Assembly (NCBI GenBank): GCA_963625655.1
Contig: CAVFTS010000043.1
Coordinates: 1 to 8,467, forward strand
Direction: 5' to 3'
Source of the DNA: F23-B02 sp963625655
GTDB lineage: Bacteria > Bacillota > Clostridia > Oscillospirales > Oscillospiraceae
Length of the DNA: 8,467 bases
Below the pieces are notes generated by a model, which was not told the DNA's origin, did no database searches, and saw only the letters and a list, made by a program, of their open reading frames with translations. The position numbers were made by a program, and so were the translations under genes. Numbering within the stretch: position 1 is the first letter of the stretch; the number at the start of each line of letters is the position of its first letter. This document shows, in pieces, positions 1 through 6,457 of the stretch.

Positions 1-1504
1 GCTCCATGCCGGAGAATATCATTCTTGCGACCCAGAAGAAGATGATATCGTAGCCCGTGACCATGACGGAGGTGGGGTACCAGTAGTCAAGCTCGGGGGT
101 CTTGTCCGGCCAGCCGAGAGTGCTGAAGGGCCAAAGTGCGGACGAGAACCAAGTGTCAAGCACGTCCTCCTCCTGATGAATCGCAGTGCTGCCGCAGTGA
201 GCGCACTTCTCCGCATCGGTGCGGGAGACGGTGATCTTGCCGCAGTCGTCGCAGTACCATGCGGGGATCCTGTGTCCCCACCAAAGCTGACGTGAAATGC
301 ACCAGTCGTGGACATTCTCCATCCAGTTCATATAGGTCTTAGTGAAGCGCTCGGGGACGAACTTTATTCTTCCGTCCTTAACGACGTCTATCGCCGCCTC
401 CGCCAAGGGCTTCATCTTTACAAACCACTGGGGGCTGGTAAGCGGCTCTACGACGGTACCGCAGCGGTAGCAGCAGCCGACGTTGTGATTGTAAGGCTCG
501 ACCTTCACGAGGTAGCCCTGCTCCTCAAGGTCCGCAACGATAGCCTTTCTCGCCTCGTAGCGGTCCATGCCGTTATACTTGCCGCCGTTTATGATCTTTG
601 CGTCCTCGTCTATCACGAGTATCTGCTCAAGACCGTGGCGAAGTCCGACCTCGTAGTCGTTGGGGTCGTGGCAGGGGGTCATCTTAACGGCGCCCGTGCC
701 GAAGCCCAGCTCAACGTATTCGTCCGCAACGATGGGGAGCTTCCTGCCCACGAGCGGCAGTATCGCATTCTTGCCGACAAGCCGCATGTAGCGCTCGTCG
801 TCGGGGTGGACGGCAATGCCGGAGTCGCCGAGCATGGTCTCGGGGCGGGTCGTTGCGATTATCAAGTCGCCGTCGGAGTCCTCAAGCGGGTAGCGGATAT
901 GCCAAAAGCTGCCGGGCATATCCTTATACTCGACCTCCGCATCCGAAAGTGCCGTACGACACTTGGGACACCAGTTAATTATGCGGTTGCCCTTGTAGAT
1001 AAGTCCCTTCTCGTACAGCTCGCAGAAGGTCTCACGGACGCTCTTTGCACGCTGCTCATCCATGGTGAAAACGCTTCTGTCCCAGTCGCAGGATGCGCCC
1101 AGCACCTTCTGCTGCTCGACTATTCTGCTGCCGTACTTATTCTTCCAGTCCCAGACACGCTCAAGGAACTTCTCACGTCCGAGATCGTAGCGGGAAAGTC
1201 CCTCCTTCTTGCGAAGCTCCTCCTCGACCTTTATCTGCGTTGCGATGCCGGCATGGTCGGTACCCGGCACCCACAGCGCCGCATAGCCCTGCATTCTTTT
1301 GTAGCGGGTCAGGATGTCCTGAAGCGTGCTGTCGAGAGCGTGTCCCATGTGGAGCTGCCCGGTCACGTTCGGAGGAGGCATGACGATCGAAAAGGGCTTC
1401 TTGTCCTTCGATATGACTCCCTTAAAATATCCGCCCTCCTGCCACATGGCATATATCTTCTTTTCCACCGAACTCGGATCGTAAACCTTCGGTAATTCTT
1501 TCAT
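1..1504 (-). CDS. valS: Valyl-tRNA synthetase (ValRS), N-terminal 501 codons; 3' part outside the window
   Basis: Class I aminoacyl-tRNA synthetase that charges tRNA-Val in the cytoplasm. Reading from the ATG at 1504 the frame is open to the window edge, so about 501 of the roughly 880 residues usual for the family are present. Visible in order: the adenylate-binding signature PPPNVTGQLHMGHA (the HIGH motif is HMGH at residues 52-55), a GTDHAGIATQ segment, zinc-knuckle-like CPKC, the CP1 editing domain with TTRPETMLGD, the ValRS signature WCISRQLWWGHRIPAW followed by CDDCGK and CAHCG, then DTWFSSALWPFSTLGWP and GYDIIFFWVARMIF at the edge. The KMSKS loop and the C-terminal coiled coil must lie beyond position 1. 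The start is set by an AGGAGG site at 1512-1517, seven bases upstream. The gene follows a T-box leader, so its expression should rise when uncharged tRNA-Val accumulates. The family call is secure; only completeness is unknown. Confidence 0.97.
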   Translation of the reverse strand, partial: MKELPKVYDPSSVEKKIYAMWQEGGYFKGVISKDKKPFSIVMPPPNVTGQLHMGHALDSTLQDILTRYKRMQGYAALWVPGTDHAGIATQIKVEEELRKKEGLSRYDLGREKFLERVWDWKNKYGSRIVEQQKVLGASCDWDRSVFTMDEQRAKSVRETFCELYEKGLIYKGNRIINWCPKCRTALSDAEVEYKDMPGSFWHIRYPLEDSDGDLIIATTRPETMLGDSGIAVHPDDERYMRLVGKNAILPLVGRKLPIVADEYVELGFGTGAVKMTPCHDPNDYEVGLRHGLEQILVIDEDAKIINGGKYNGMDRYEARKAIVADLEEQGYLVKVEPYNHNVGCCYRCGTVVEPLTSPQWFVKMKPLAEAAIDVVKDGRIKFVPERFTKTYMNWMENVHDWCISRQLWWGHRIPAWYCDDCGKITVSRTDAEKCAHCGSTAIHQEEDVLDTWFSSALWPFSTLGWPDKTPELDYWYPTSVMVTGYDIIFFWVARMIFSGME

Positions 1505-1536
1505 TCGTATTCCTCCTGTCCGTATTTTTGCAAGCA

Positions 1537-1577
1537 AATAAGAAAAAAATAAAGCGCCCCGATAATATCAGGGCGCT
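1537..1577 (-). terminator. Rho-independent terminator of the T-box leader
   Basis: On the minus strand AGCGCCCTGAT (1577-1567) pairs with ATCGGGGCGCT (1563-1553), an 11-bp stem with one T-G wobble and loop ATT. A T-rich run, TTATTTTTTTCTTATT, follows directly. The 5' arm shares CGCCCTG with the antiterminator, so the two folds exclude each other; this is the switch. When uncharged tRNA-Val stabilises the antiterminator, transcription continues into valS. Confidence 0.93.
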
Positions 1578-1777
1578 GTAACTTGCGCGGTACCACCTGA
1601 ATTCCGCATAATATGCGGCACTCACGGCTCTGTAACGGGAGCTGCCGTTTCCGCTTAATAGTTTTCGGCGGAAATGCTCAGGGCCGACCTTCGGCGGCTC
1701 GCATGGGAACTTTCACCTGCCGTTCCCTCTCTGAAATGCGATAGGCGCTTACTCCTGCCCGTCACTGCATTTTGCTT
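1541..1777 (-). promoter_or_regulatory. T-box leader controlling valS (GUC specifier)
   Basis: A tRNA-sensing riboswitch in the valS leader. The T-box sequence AGGTGGTACCGCG is read on the minus strand at 1598-1586. An antiterminator can form across 1599-1569: CAGG pairs with CCTG, the seven-base bulge TGGTACC follows, then GCG pairs with CGC. The bulge TGGT (1595-1592) is complementary to an ACCA tRNA end, as expected for tRNA-Val with discriminator A. Stem I lies at about 1765-1680: AGTA on its 5' side, an apical hairpin with the typical AGAGAG and GGTGAAAG elements (GGGAAC/GTTCCC stem), GGGC at the base pairing with GCCC, and the 3' strand of the specifier loop reading GAAGGTC. In that loop GTC (1688-1686) is the only valine codon, so it is taken as the specifier. 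CCGCAT/ATGCGG just before the antiterminator looks like stem III. The leader should be about 270 bases long. Confidence 0.95.
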
Positions 1778-1783
1778 TTAAAT

Positions 1784-1812
1784 ATTATATCCGCCGTGAC
1801 TTAAAAAGTCAA
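1784..1812 (-). promoter_or_regulatory. valS promoter
   Basis: On the minus strand there is -35 TTGACT (1812-1807), a 17-bp spacer and a perfect -10 TATAAT (1789-1784), placing the start of transcription near 1777, just before T-box stem I. The -35 box contains the TGA stop codon (1811-1809) of the upstream degV-family gene, so the two genes are packed with no spacer and degV has no terminator of its own before this promoter. Hexamers are seen directly; activity is inferred. Confidence 0.8.
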
Positions 1813-2696
1813 TCCTTTCTTTCGTCGCCCCAGAAGAAGAGAGCAACGGTTCCGGGACCGGTGTGGCTGCCGATCGTCGTACCGATGTTGTTGATCTCGA
1901 CCTTGCCGTTGAGCTTCGGGAACAGCTCCTCAACGAGATCGGCAACGGCTCTTGCGTCGTCATAGCAGGCGGACTGGGAAATATAGCATTTGCCGGAATA
2001 ATCGTGACCGTCCTTGGCAAACTGCTCCATCTTTGAGACGCACTGACGAATGACCTTTTTCTTCGTGCGGATCTTTTCCCTGGGAATAAGTCTGCCGAGG
2101 TTATCCATGTTGAGCAGCGGGCAGATGTTGAGAACGCTGCCGACGAATCCCGCAGTCTTGGAAACTCTGCCGCCCTTGATGTAGAAGGTAAGATCGGTGG
2201 AGAAGAACCAGTGGTGCAGCTCAAGCCTGTGCGCTTCGAGCCAGTCACGAAGCTCGTCAATTGGCATGCCGCCGTCACGGAGATCGGCAAGCTTGTCCAT
2301 TATAAGACCGTAGCCGGAGGACGCACCGAAGGAATCGACGATATGGATCTTGCGCTCCGGAAACTCCTCCTTGAGCAGCGATGCGGCCGTCAGTGCGGAG
2401 TTGATGGTGCCGGAGATGCCGCTGGAGAGCGTTACATGGAGTATATCCTTGCCTTCCTTGAGGAAGGGAGTGAAGAAATCGACGTACTCGGAAACGTTGA
2501 CCTGACTGGTTTTGGTCTCGGAGCCCTGCGCCATGCGCTTGTAGAACTCGTCAAAGGGTATGCTCTGACCGAGGTCGTCGGGATAGTTTTCCCCGTCGAG
2601 CTGATAATGGAAGCAAATATACTTTATGTCACGGCTCTCAAAATGTTCCTTGCTCAAATCTGCGGTCGAGCAGCAGCTGATTATATAATCGGACAT
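1809..2696 (-). CDS. DegV family protein, FakB-like fatty-acid-binding subunit
   Basis: A 295-residue cytoplasmic EDD-fold protein. DegV/FakB proteins hold a fatty acid while the kinase FakA phosphorylates it, feeding exogenous or recycled fatty acid into phospholipid synthesis. Family marks: the N-terminal SCCSTADL segment, TKTSQV (61-66), SSGISGT (91-97), the YIKGGRVSK segment around 172-180, and the C-terminal IGSHTGPGT (275-283) before a hydrophobic ALFFWG end. Length matches the family norm of about 280-300. The frame can extend three codons to a GTG at 2705, but that GTG lies inside the GAGGTG ribosome binding site. The ATG at 2696 is six bases behind that site and is the chosen start. 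No fakA is in the window, and the lipid specificity cannot be read from sequence. It has its own promoter, downstream of trxA. Confidence 0.93.
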   Translation of the reverse strand: MSDYIISCCSTADLSKEHFESRDIKYICFHYQLDGENYPDDLGQSIPFDEFYKRMAQGSETKTSQVNVSEYVDFFTPFLKEGKDILHVTLSSGISGTINSALTAASLLKEEFPERKIHIVDSFGASSGYGLIMDKLADLRDGGMPIDELRDWLEAHRLELHHWFFSTDLTFYIKGGRVSKTAGFVGSVLNICPLLNMDNLGRLIPREKIRTKKKVIRQCVSKMEQFAKDGHDYSGKCYISQSACYDDARAVADLVEELFPKLNGKVEINNIGTTIGSHTGPGTVALFFWGDERKD

Positions 2697-2720
2697 TGTT
2701 TTCACCTCAGAATACTTAAA

Positions 2721-2762
2721 AATTTTAATGCACCCGTATTATATACAGGTGCATTGAAAATT
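2721..2762. repeat. Inverted repeat over the degV promoter: operator or trxA terminator
   Basis: AATGCACC (2727-2734) is repeated in inverted orientation as GGTGCATT (2748-2755). Outer arms AATTTT (2721-2726) and AAAATT (2757-2762) extend the symmetry with one unpaired base. Inside, GT/AC pairs flank the AT-rich centre that forms the degV -10 box. As RNA on the minus strand it gives an 11-bp hairpin with a T-G wobble, followed by AAAATTTTT, a poor U-tract. Two readings fit: a weak terminator for trxBA, or an operator at which a dimeric regulator could block the degV promoter. The position centred on the -10 box favours an operator, but this is inference. Confidence 0.6.
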
Positions 2763-2766
2763 GCAA
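2738..2766 (-). promoter_or_regulatory. Promoter of the degV-family gene
   Basis: On the minus strand -35 TTGCAA (2766-2761), a 17-bp spacer and a perfect -10 TATAAT (2743-2738) lie between the trxA stop and the degV start. The predicted start of transcription is near 2731, leaving a leader of about 35 bases. The -10 box sits in the centre of an inverted repeat described separately. The -35 matches consensus at four of six positions. Confidence 0.65.
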
Positions 2767-2773
2767 TACTTTT

Positions 2774-3079
2774 TTATCCGAGCATCTCCGCAAGCTGCTC
2801 CGCCGTCTGTACGCCGGCACGCTTTTCGATCTGAGTTCCTTCATTGAACGCAATGAGCGTGGGGATGCTGAATATTCCGAAGCGCTTTGCAAGCTCAGGC
2901 TGCTCGTCGACATCGACCTTGCAAACCTTCACGTTTCCGCCCATCTGAGCGTCAAACTGTTCAAGAATGGGCGCCTGCATACGGCAGGGGCCGCACCACG
3001 TCGCCCAAAAATCGACAATGACCTTGCCCTCCGCAACGCTTGCATCGAAGTTTTCCTTTGTAAGATGTAAAACTGCCAT
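2774..3079 (-). CDS. trxA: Thioredoxin
   Basis: A 101-residue cytoplasmic dithiol-disulfide carrier that reduces protein disulfides and supplies electrons to enzymes such as ribonucleotide reductase or peroxidases. It has the classic active site FWATWCGPC, with Cys29 and Cys32, and the cis-proline segment SIPT (Pro73). The strand pattern KVCKVDVDEQPELAKRFGIFSIPTL is typical of thioredoxin. Length is that of the standalone family, without a signal peptide or extra domain. AAGGAGA (3093-3087) lies eight bases upstream of the ATG. Only 15 bp separate it from the end of the thioredoxin reductase gene upstream, so the pair is almost certainly co-transcribed and functionally matched. Confidence 0.96.
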   Translation of the reverse strand: MAVLHLTKENFDASVAEGKVIVDFWATWCGPCRMQAPILEQFDAQMGGNVKVCKVDVDEQPELAKRFGIFSIPTLIAFNEGTQIEKRAGVQTAEQLAEMLG

Positions 3080-3094
3080 GATAATATCTCCTTT

Positions 3095-3898
3095 TTATTT
3101 TTTATCTAAGTATTCACAGGCTGAAATGGCTGCGATATTGCCATCGCCCACCGCCTTGGCTATCTGATACGGCGCTCCCGTGCAGTCGCCTGCGGCAAAA
3201 AGTCCCGCAATATTCGTTGCGCACTTTTCGTCGGCGACTATCCGCCCGCCCTCGGTCCTGACACCGGGGAGGAGACTTCCGACGGACACGGTGCTTTTTA
3301 AAACGAACACGCAGTCGACGGGGTATTCCTCTCCCTCGTGACGCAAAAGCTCCGCTTTTTCACCGCCTTCGATCTCGAATCTGCCGCCGGTAAATTTCAG
3401 CACCGTGCAGCCGATCTCCTCAAGAAAGCGCACGTCCTTCTCAAACTCCTCGCCGGAGCCTATGGCGGCAACGGTCTTGCCGCGGTAAAGCATCCCGTCG
3501 CAGGTGGCGCAGTAGCTCACTCCTCTGCCGAGGAATTTCGTTTCGCCCTCGCATAAGGGCCTGCGGCTTATGCCCGTTGCGGCGATGACCGCACGGGCTT
3601 CAAAAACATCGTCGCTCGTGGAAACACCGAAGCTTCCGCCGAGGGACAGAACGCTCAGCGCCTTACCTAAGATAAGCTCCGCACCCGACTGCTCAAGCTG
3701 TTTTATAAAGGCATCGTTAAGCTCCCTGCCGCTGCCGACGATGCCGGGGTAATTTGTTATATGCTCCGCCTTGTGGAGATTCGTCGTCTGCGGAGGATTG
3801 GCGATTACACCGACGCTTTTGCCCCGGTTTCTGAGCGTCAGCGCAGCTGAGACACCCGCAGGGCCCGCACCTATCACAATGACGTCATATGCTTTCAT
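3095..3898 (-). CDS. trxB: Thioredoxin reductase-like flavoprotein with a reduced NADPH domain (possible ferredoxin-linked type)
   Basis: A 267-residue flavoprotein disulfide reductase, the presumed partner of the thioredoxin encoded 15 bp downstream. FAD binding is shown by VIGAGPAGVSAA (GAGPAG at about 10-15) and the C-terminal GLFAAGDCTG (Gly-Asp at 237-238). The redox centre is CATC (Cys130, Cys133). The oddity lies between these. Canonical bacterial TrxB is about 310-320 residues and carries GGGxSA followed by HRRxxxR for NADPH. Here the segment reads AAIGSGEEFEKD and then VLKFTGGRFEIEGG, with no HRRxxxR and about 40 residues fewer in this domain. Clostridial ferredoxin-linked thioredoxin reductases (FFTR) are known to lack NADPH motifs, so the electron donor may be ferredoxin rather than NADPH. 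The start is the ATG at 3898, six bases behind GAGGTG; the upstream in-frame GTG (3907) is part of that ribosome binding site. The gene symbol is by family, not by proven cofactor. Confidence 0.88.
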   Translation of the reverse strand: MKAYDVIVIGAGPAGVSAALTLRNRGKSVGVIANPPQTTNLHKAEHITNYPGIVGSGRELNDAFIKQLEQSGAELILGKALSVLSLGGSFGVSTSDDVFEARAVIAATGISRRPLCEGETKFLGRGVSYCATCDGMLYRGKTVAAIGSGEEFEKDVRFLEEIGCTVLKFTGGRFEIEGGEKAELLRHEGEEYPVDCVFVLKSTVSVGSLLPGVRTEGGRIVADEKCATNIAGLFAAGDCTGAPYQIAKAVGDGNIAAISACEYLDKK

Positions 3899-3935
3899 AG
3901 GAAACACCTCACTTCATTATTTCCTTTTCGCCGCT

Positions 3936-3965
3936 ATTTTACCACACTCACCGCAGCTATCTCAA
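3936..3965 (-). promoter_or_regulatory. Candidate promoter for trxBA
   Basis: On the minus strand -35 TTGAGA (3965-3960), an 18-bp spacer and -10 TAAAAT (3941-3936) precede trxB by about 40 bases. It is divergent from the glnS promoter, with the two -35 boxes about 27 bp apart. A second TATAAT lies at 3984-3979 on the same strand but has no acceptable -35. Moderate confidence because the spacer is at the long end. Confidence 0.5.
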
Positions 3966-3992
3966 GTGCATTTGCAACATTATAAATTATTG

Positions 3993-4021
3993 TTGTAATT
4001 GTCGGGGCAATCGTATATAAT
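3993..4021 (+). promoter_or_regulatory. glnS promoter
   Basis: -35 TTGTAA (3993-3998), a 17-bp spacer and perfect -10 TATAAT (4016-4021) lie 34 bases upstream of the glnS start. The predicted leader is only about 28 bases, so no T-box or other riboswitch fits in front of this synthetase, unlike valS. Confidence 0.65.
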
Positions 4022-4055
4022 CGTATTCAATCGAAAAGATTTGGAGAATCAACAC

Positions 4056-5723
4056 ATGGAAGATACGAGCAAGAATTTCATTGAGAATTTTATAGACGAA
4101 GATATTGCCGAGGGCGGTCGCTTTGAGGGCATGAAGGTTCACACCCGTTTCCCGCCAGAGCCCAACGGCTATCTGCACATCGGTCACTGTAAGGCGCTCA
4201 TCATCGACTTCGGCACCGCCGAAAAGTACGGCGGTCTGTGCAACCTGCGCATGGACGATACCAACCCCGCCAAGGAGGATACGGAATATGTCGACGCCAT
4301 TCAGGAGGACATTCACTGGCTCGGCTTCGACTGGGGCGACCGCTTTTTCTACGGCTCGGACTACTTTGAGCAGACCTACGAGTTCGCTCTTGAGCTTATA
4401 AAAAAGGGTCTTGCCTACGTCTGTGAGCTTAGTCCGGAGCAGTTCAAGGAATACCGCGGCGACACGACAAAGCCCGCAATAAGCCCCTACCGTGACAGGC
4501 CTATTGAGGAGAGCCTCAACCTCTTTGAGCGCATGAAAAACGGTGAGTTCCCCGAAGGCAAATACACGCTCCGTGCGAAGATCGACCTTGCCTCCGGCAA
4601 CTTCAATATGCGTGACCCCGTTCTCTACCGCATACGTTACATTGAGCATCACCGTCAGGGTACGAAGTGGTGCATCTTCCCCATGTACGACTTTGCGCAC
4701 CCCATCCAGGATGCGCTTGAGGGTATCACGCACTCACTCTGCTCCCTTGAATACGAGGATCACCGTCCGCTTTACGACTGGGTCATAAACAATGTCTCCG
4801 TCCCGTCAAAGCCCCGCCAGATTGAGTTTGCAAGGCTCGGCATCAACTACACCGTGCTCAGCAAGCGCAAGCTGCGCCGTCTCGTCGAGGAGGGCTATGT
4901 TTCGGGTTGGGACGACCCCCGTATGCCGACCCTCTGCGGTCTGCGCCGCCGCGGCTACACGCCCGCATCCATACGCAGCTTCTGTGAGCGCATCGGCGTA
5001 AACAAGGTTCCGAGCACCGTTGAGTTCCCCTTCCTTGAGCATTGCCTGCGTGAGGATCTCAACGACCATGCACCCCGTGCAATGGCGGTACTGCGCCCCG
5101 TGAAGCTGACAATCGTCAACTACCCCGAAGGCGTAAGCGAGGAGCTTGAGATTGAAAACAACCCCAACGACCCCGAAGCCGGCACCCGCAAGGTGAGCTT
5201 CTCCCGTGAGCTGTATATCGAAGCGGAGGACTTCCTTGAGGCCCCGATCCCCAAGTACAAGCGTCTCTACCCCGACGGTCCCGAATGCCGCTTAAAGGGC
5301 GCATACCTCATAAAATGCGTCGGCTGCGTGAAGGACGAGTGCGGAAACGTCACCGAGATACTCGCAAGCTACGATCCCGAAAGCCGCGGCGGCGATCCCG
5401 CCGACGGACGCAAGGTCAAGGGTGCGACCATACACTGGGTCGATGCCGCAAACTGCTGCGATGCCGAGATCCGGCTCTACGGGAACCTCTTCTCTGACTC
5501 CGACCCCGATGCCGCCGACAAGGATTATTTGAGCTGCTTAAACCCCGACTCGCTTGAGGTTCTCCAAAACTGCAAGCTTGAAAAAATGCTCGAGGGTGCC
5601 GCCGCTCCCGCTCGGTATCAGTTCCTGCGCAGCGGCTACTTCTGCGTTGACAGCAAGGATTCGACGCCGGAGCATCTCGTGTTTAACCGTGCCGTTTCGC
5701 TGAAGGACGGCTTCAAGAAGTAA
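4056..5723 (+). CDS. glnS: Glutaminyl-tRNA synthetase (GlnRS)
   Basis: A 555-residue class I synthetase that attaches glutamine to tRNA-Gln in the cytoplasm; the length is close to the well-known E. coli enzyme (554). The catalytic domain shows PPEPNGYLHIGHCKA with HIGH at 41-44, LRMDDTNP, YDFAHPIQDALEGITHSLCSLEY, and the KMSKS equivalent VLSKRKL (267-273). The GlnRS form of these motifs, rather than GluRS, is clear from PPEPNGYLHIGH and VLSKR. The C-terminal half (about 340-550) corresponds to the two anticodon-binding beta-barrels, with GATIHWVDA and NPDSLEVL visible. The start is the ATG at 4056, eight bases behind GGAGA (4043-4047); the open frame begins further upstream at a TTG, but that lies at the promoter -35. 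Many Firmicutes lack GlnRS and make Gln-tRNA-Gln through GatCAB, so its presence is a lineage marker and reflects the known spread of glnS into bacteria. Confidence 0.97.
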   Translation: MEDTSKNFIENFIDEDIAEGGRFEGMKVHTRFPPEPNGYLHIGHCKALIIDFGTAEKYGGLCNLRMDDTNPAKEDTEYVDAIQEDIHWLGFDWGDRFFYGSDYFEQTYEFALELIKKGLAYVCELSPEQFKEYRGDTTKPAISPYRDRPIEESLNLFERMKNGEFPEGKYTLRAKIDLASGNFNMRDPVLYRIRYIEHHRQGTKWCIFPMYDFAHPIQDALEGITHSLCSLEYEDHRPLYDWVINNVSVPSKPRQIEFARLGINYTVLSKRKLRRLVEEGYVSGWDDPRMPTLCGLRRRGYTPASIRSFCERIGVNKVPSTVEFPFLEHCLREDLNDHAPRAMAVLRPVKLTIVNYPEGVSEELEIENNPNDPEAGTRKVSFSRELYIEAEDFLEAPIPKYKRLYPDGPECRLKGAYLIKCVGCVKDECGNVTEILASYDPESRGGDPADGRKVKGATIHWVDAANCCDAEIRLYGNLFSDSDPDAADKDYLSCLNPDSLEVLQNCKLEKMLEGAAAPARYQFLRSGYFCVDSKDSTPEHLVFNRAVSLKDGFKK

Positions 5724-5734
5724 ATCCGACATAG

Positions 5735-5762
5735 AAAAAGGCTCCCCGGCGGGAGCCTTTTT
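5735..5762. terminator. Bidirectional terminator between glnS and the DUF1624 gene
   Basis: GGCTCCC (5740-5746), loop CGGC and GGGAGCC (5751-5757) form a perfect 7-bp GC-rich stem flanked by AAAAA (5735-5739) and TTTTT (5758-5762). Because both flanks have the right base run, it can stop glnS on the plus strand and the three-gene membrane operon on the minus strand. The minus-strand stop codon (5764-5762) touches the end of the hairpin. Confidence 0.93.
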
Positions 5763-6457
5763 CATATATTCAGAAGATATATCTCACCGTACAGCACCGG
5801 CTGATGGAGAAGATAAATAAACAGAGACTGCCTGCCGCACCACGAGAGAAAGCGGATGGGCGCAGCAGAGGAATTGACCTTCGGCATAAGGCTGCGCTTT
5901 TCGGCGTACAGCGTTCTGCCGAGGAAAATTCCGATGAAGAAATAGCCGAGATTCGGCAGCAGCGGGAAGTAATCGGAGGAGCTGAAGTCGGGTCTTACTA
6001 TCCCCAACGGAAACAGCCACGCACAGTCGGTCGAAATGCCCTTCGCATAAAAACCGAGCGCAATGAGCGCCGCCGCAGGCAGCAAGACAGCCCACTTCGG
6101 CATATGCTTCTGCACGCTGCCTATTATCATGCACAGTCCGAGGCAGTGCAGGATGCCGAAACGGATTATTATCCCCTCGCCCTCCATGCCGACCTTGTAC
6201 ATACCCCAAGTCACAAGCGTACACAGCATTCCGGCGGCAAAGACTATGAGTCCCCGTCGCACGCTCTTGCTGCCGAGCGTAAGGCATATGCCGGAGATGA
6301 GTATGAACAGCAGACTGCCCCACTCACGCACAAAGTCGAACACCGCATTGCCGGTGCTGCCGAAGCCCTTGATGTCAAGCACGGCATGGACGACGATCAT
6401 TCCGAGGATGCATATGCCACGGAATGCGTCAAGCTCCCAAATTCTCTGTTTCTTCAT
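5762..6457 (-). CDS. DUF1624 (HGSNAT-like) membrane acyltransferase-family protein
   Basis: A 231-residue integral membrane protein with about six or seven hydrophobic segments. The opening RIWELDAFRGICILGMIVVH (His24), the central FGILHCLGL (His104), the SSSDYFPLLPNLGYFFIGIFLGR stretch (about 159-181) and the closing SLFIYLLHQPVL (His218) are the pattern of DUF1624, related to the catalytic domain of heparan-alpha-glucosaminide N-acetyltransferase and to acyltransferase-3 proteins. These families move acyl groups across or at the membrane; the substrate here is unknown. The ATG at 6457 has GAGGAG (6471-6466) eight bases upstream, located inside the end of the preceding transporter gene. The reading frames overlap by 29 bp, which suggests translational coupling. 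It is the last gene of the operon and stops at the shared terminator. The family call is fairly sure, the biochemical role is not. Confidence 0.85.
   Translation of the reverse strand: MKKQRIWELDAFRGICILGMIVVHAVLDIKGFGSTGNAVFDFVREWGSLLFILISGICLTLGSKSVRRGLIVFAAGMLCTLVTWGMYKVGMEGEGIIIRFGILHCLGLCMIIGSVQKHMPKWAVLLPAAALIALGFYAKGISTDCAWLFPLGIVRPDFSSSDYFPLLPNLGYFFIGIFLGRTLYAEKRSLMPKVNSSAAPIRFLSWCGRQSLFIYLLHQPVLYGEIYLLNI

Noticed and set aside
308..1495. Long plus-strand open frame of 395 codons opposite valS
   Set aside because: It lies entirely antisense to valS, which has all the ValRS signatures; the predicted protein resembles nothing and the frame has no good ribosome binding site. It is a shadow of a GC-rich coding region.
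2211..2834. Plus-strand open frame of 207 codons across the degV start and the trxA end
   Set aside because: It runs antisense to two well-supported genes and through both the degV promoter and the inverted repeat, without its own promoter or ribosome binding site.
3960..3977. AATGCAC next to the trxBA -35 box, also found in the degV inverted repeat
   Set aside because: A seven-base match between two short AT-rich regions is not rare by chance, and the trxBA copy lacks the inverted partner arm.
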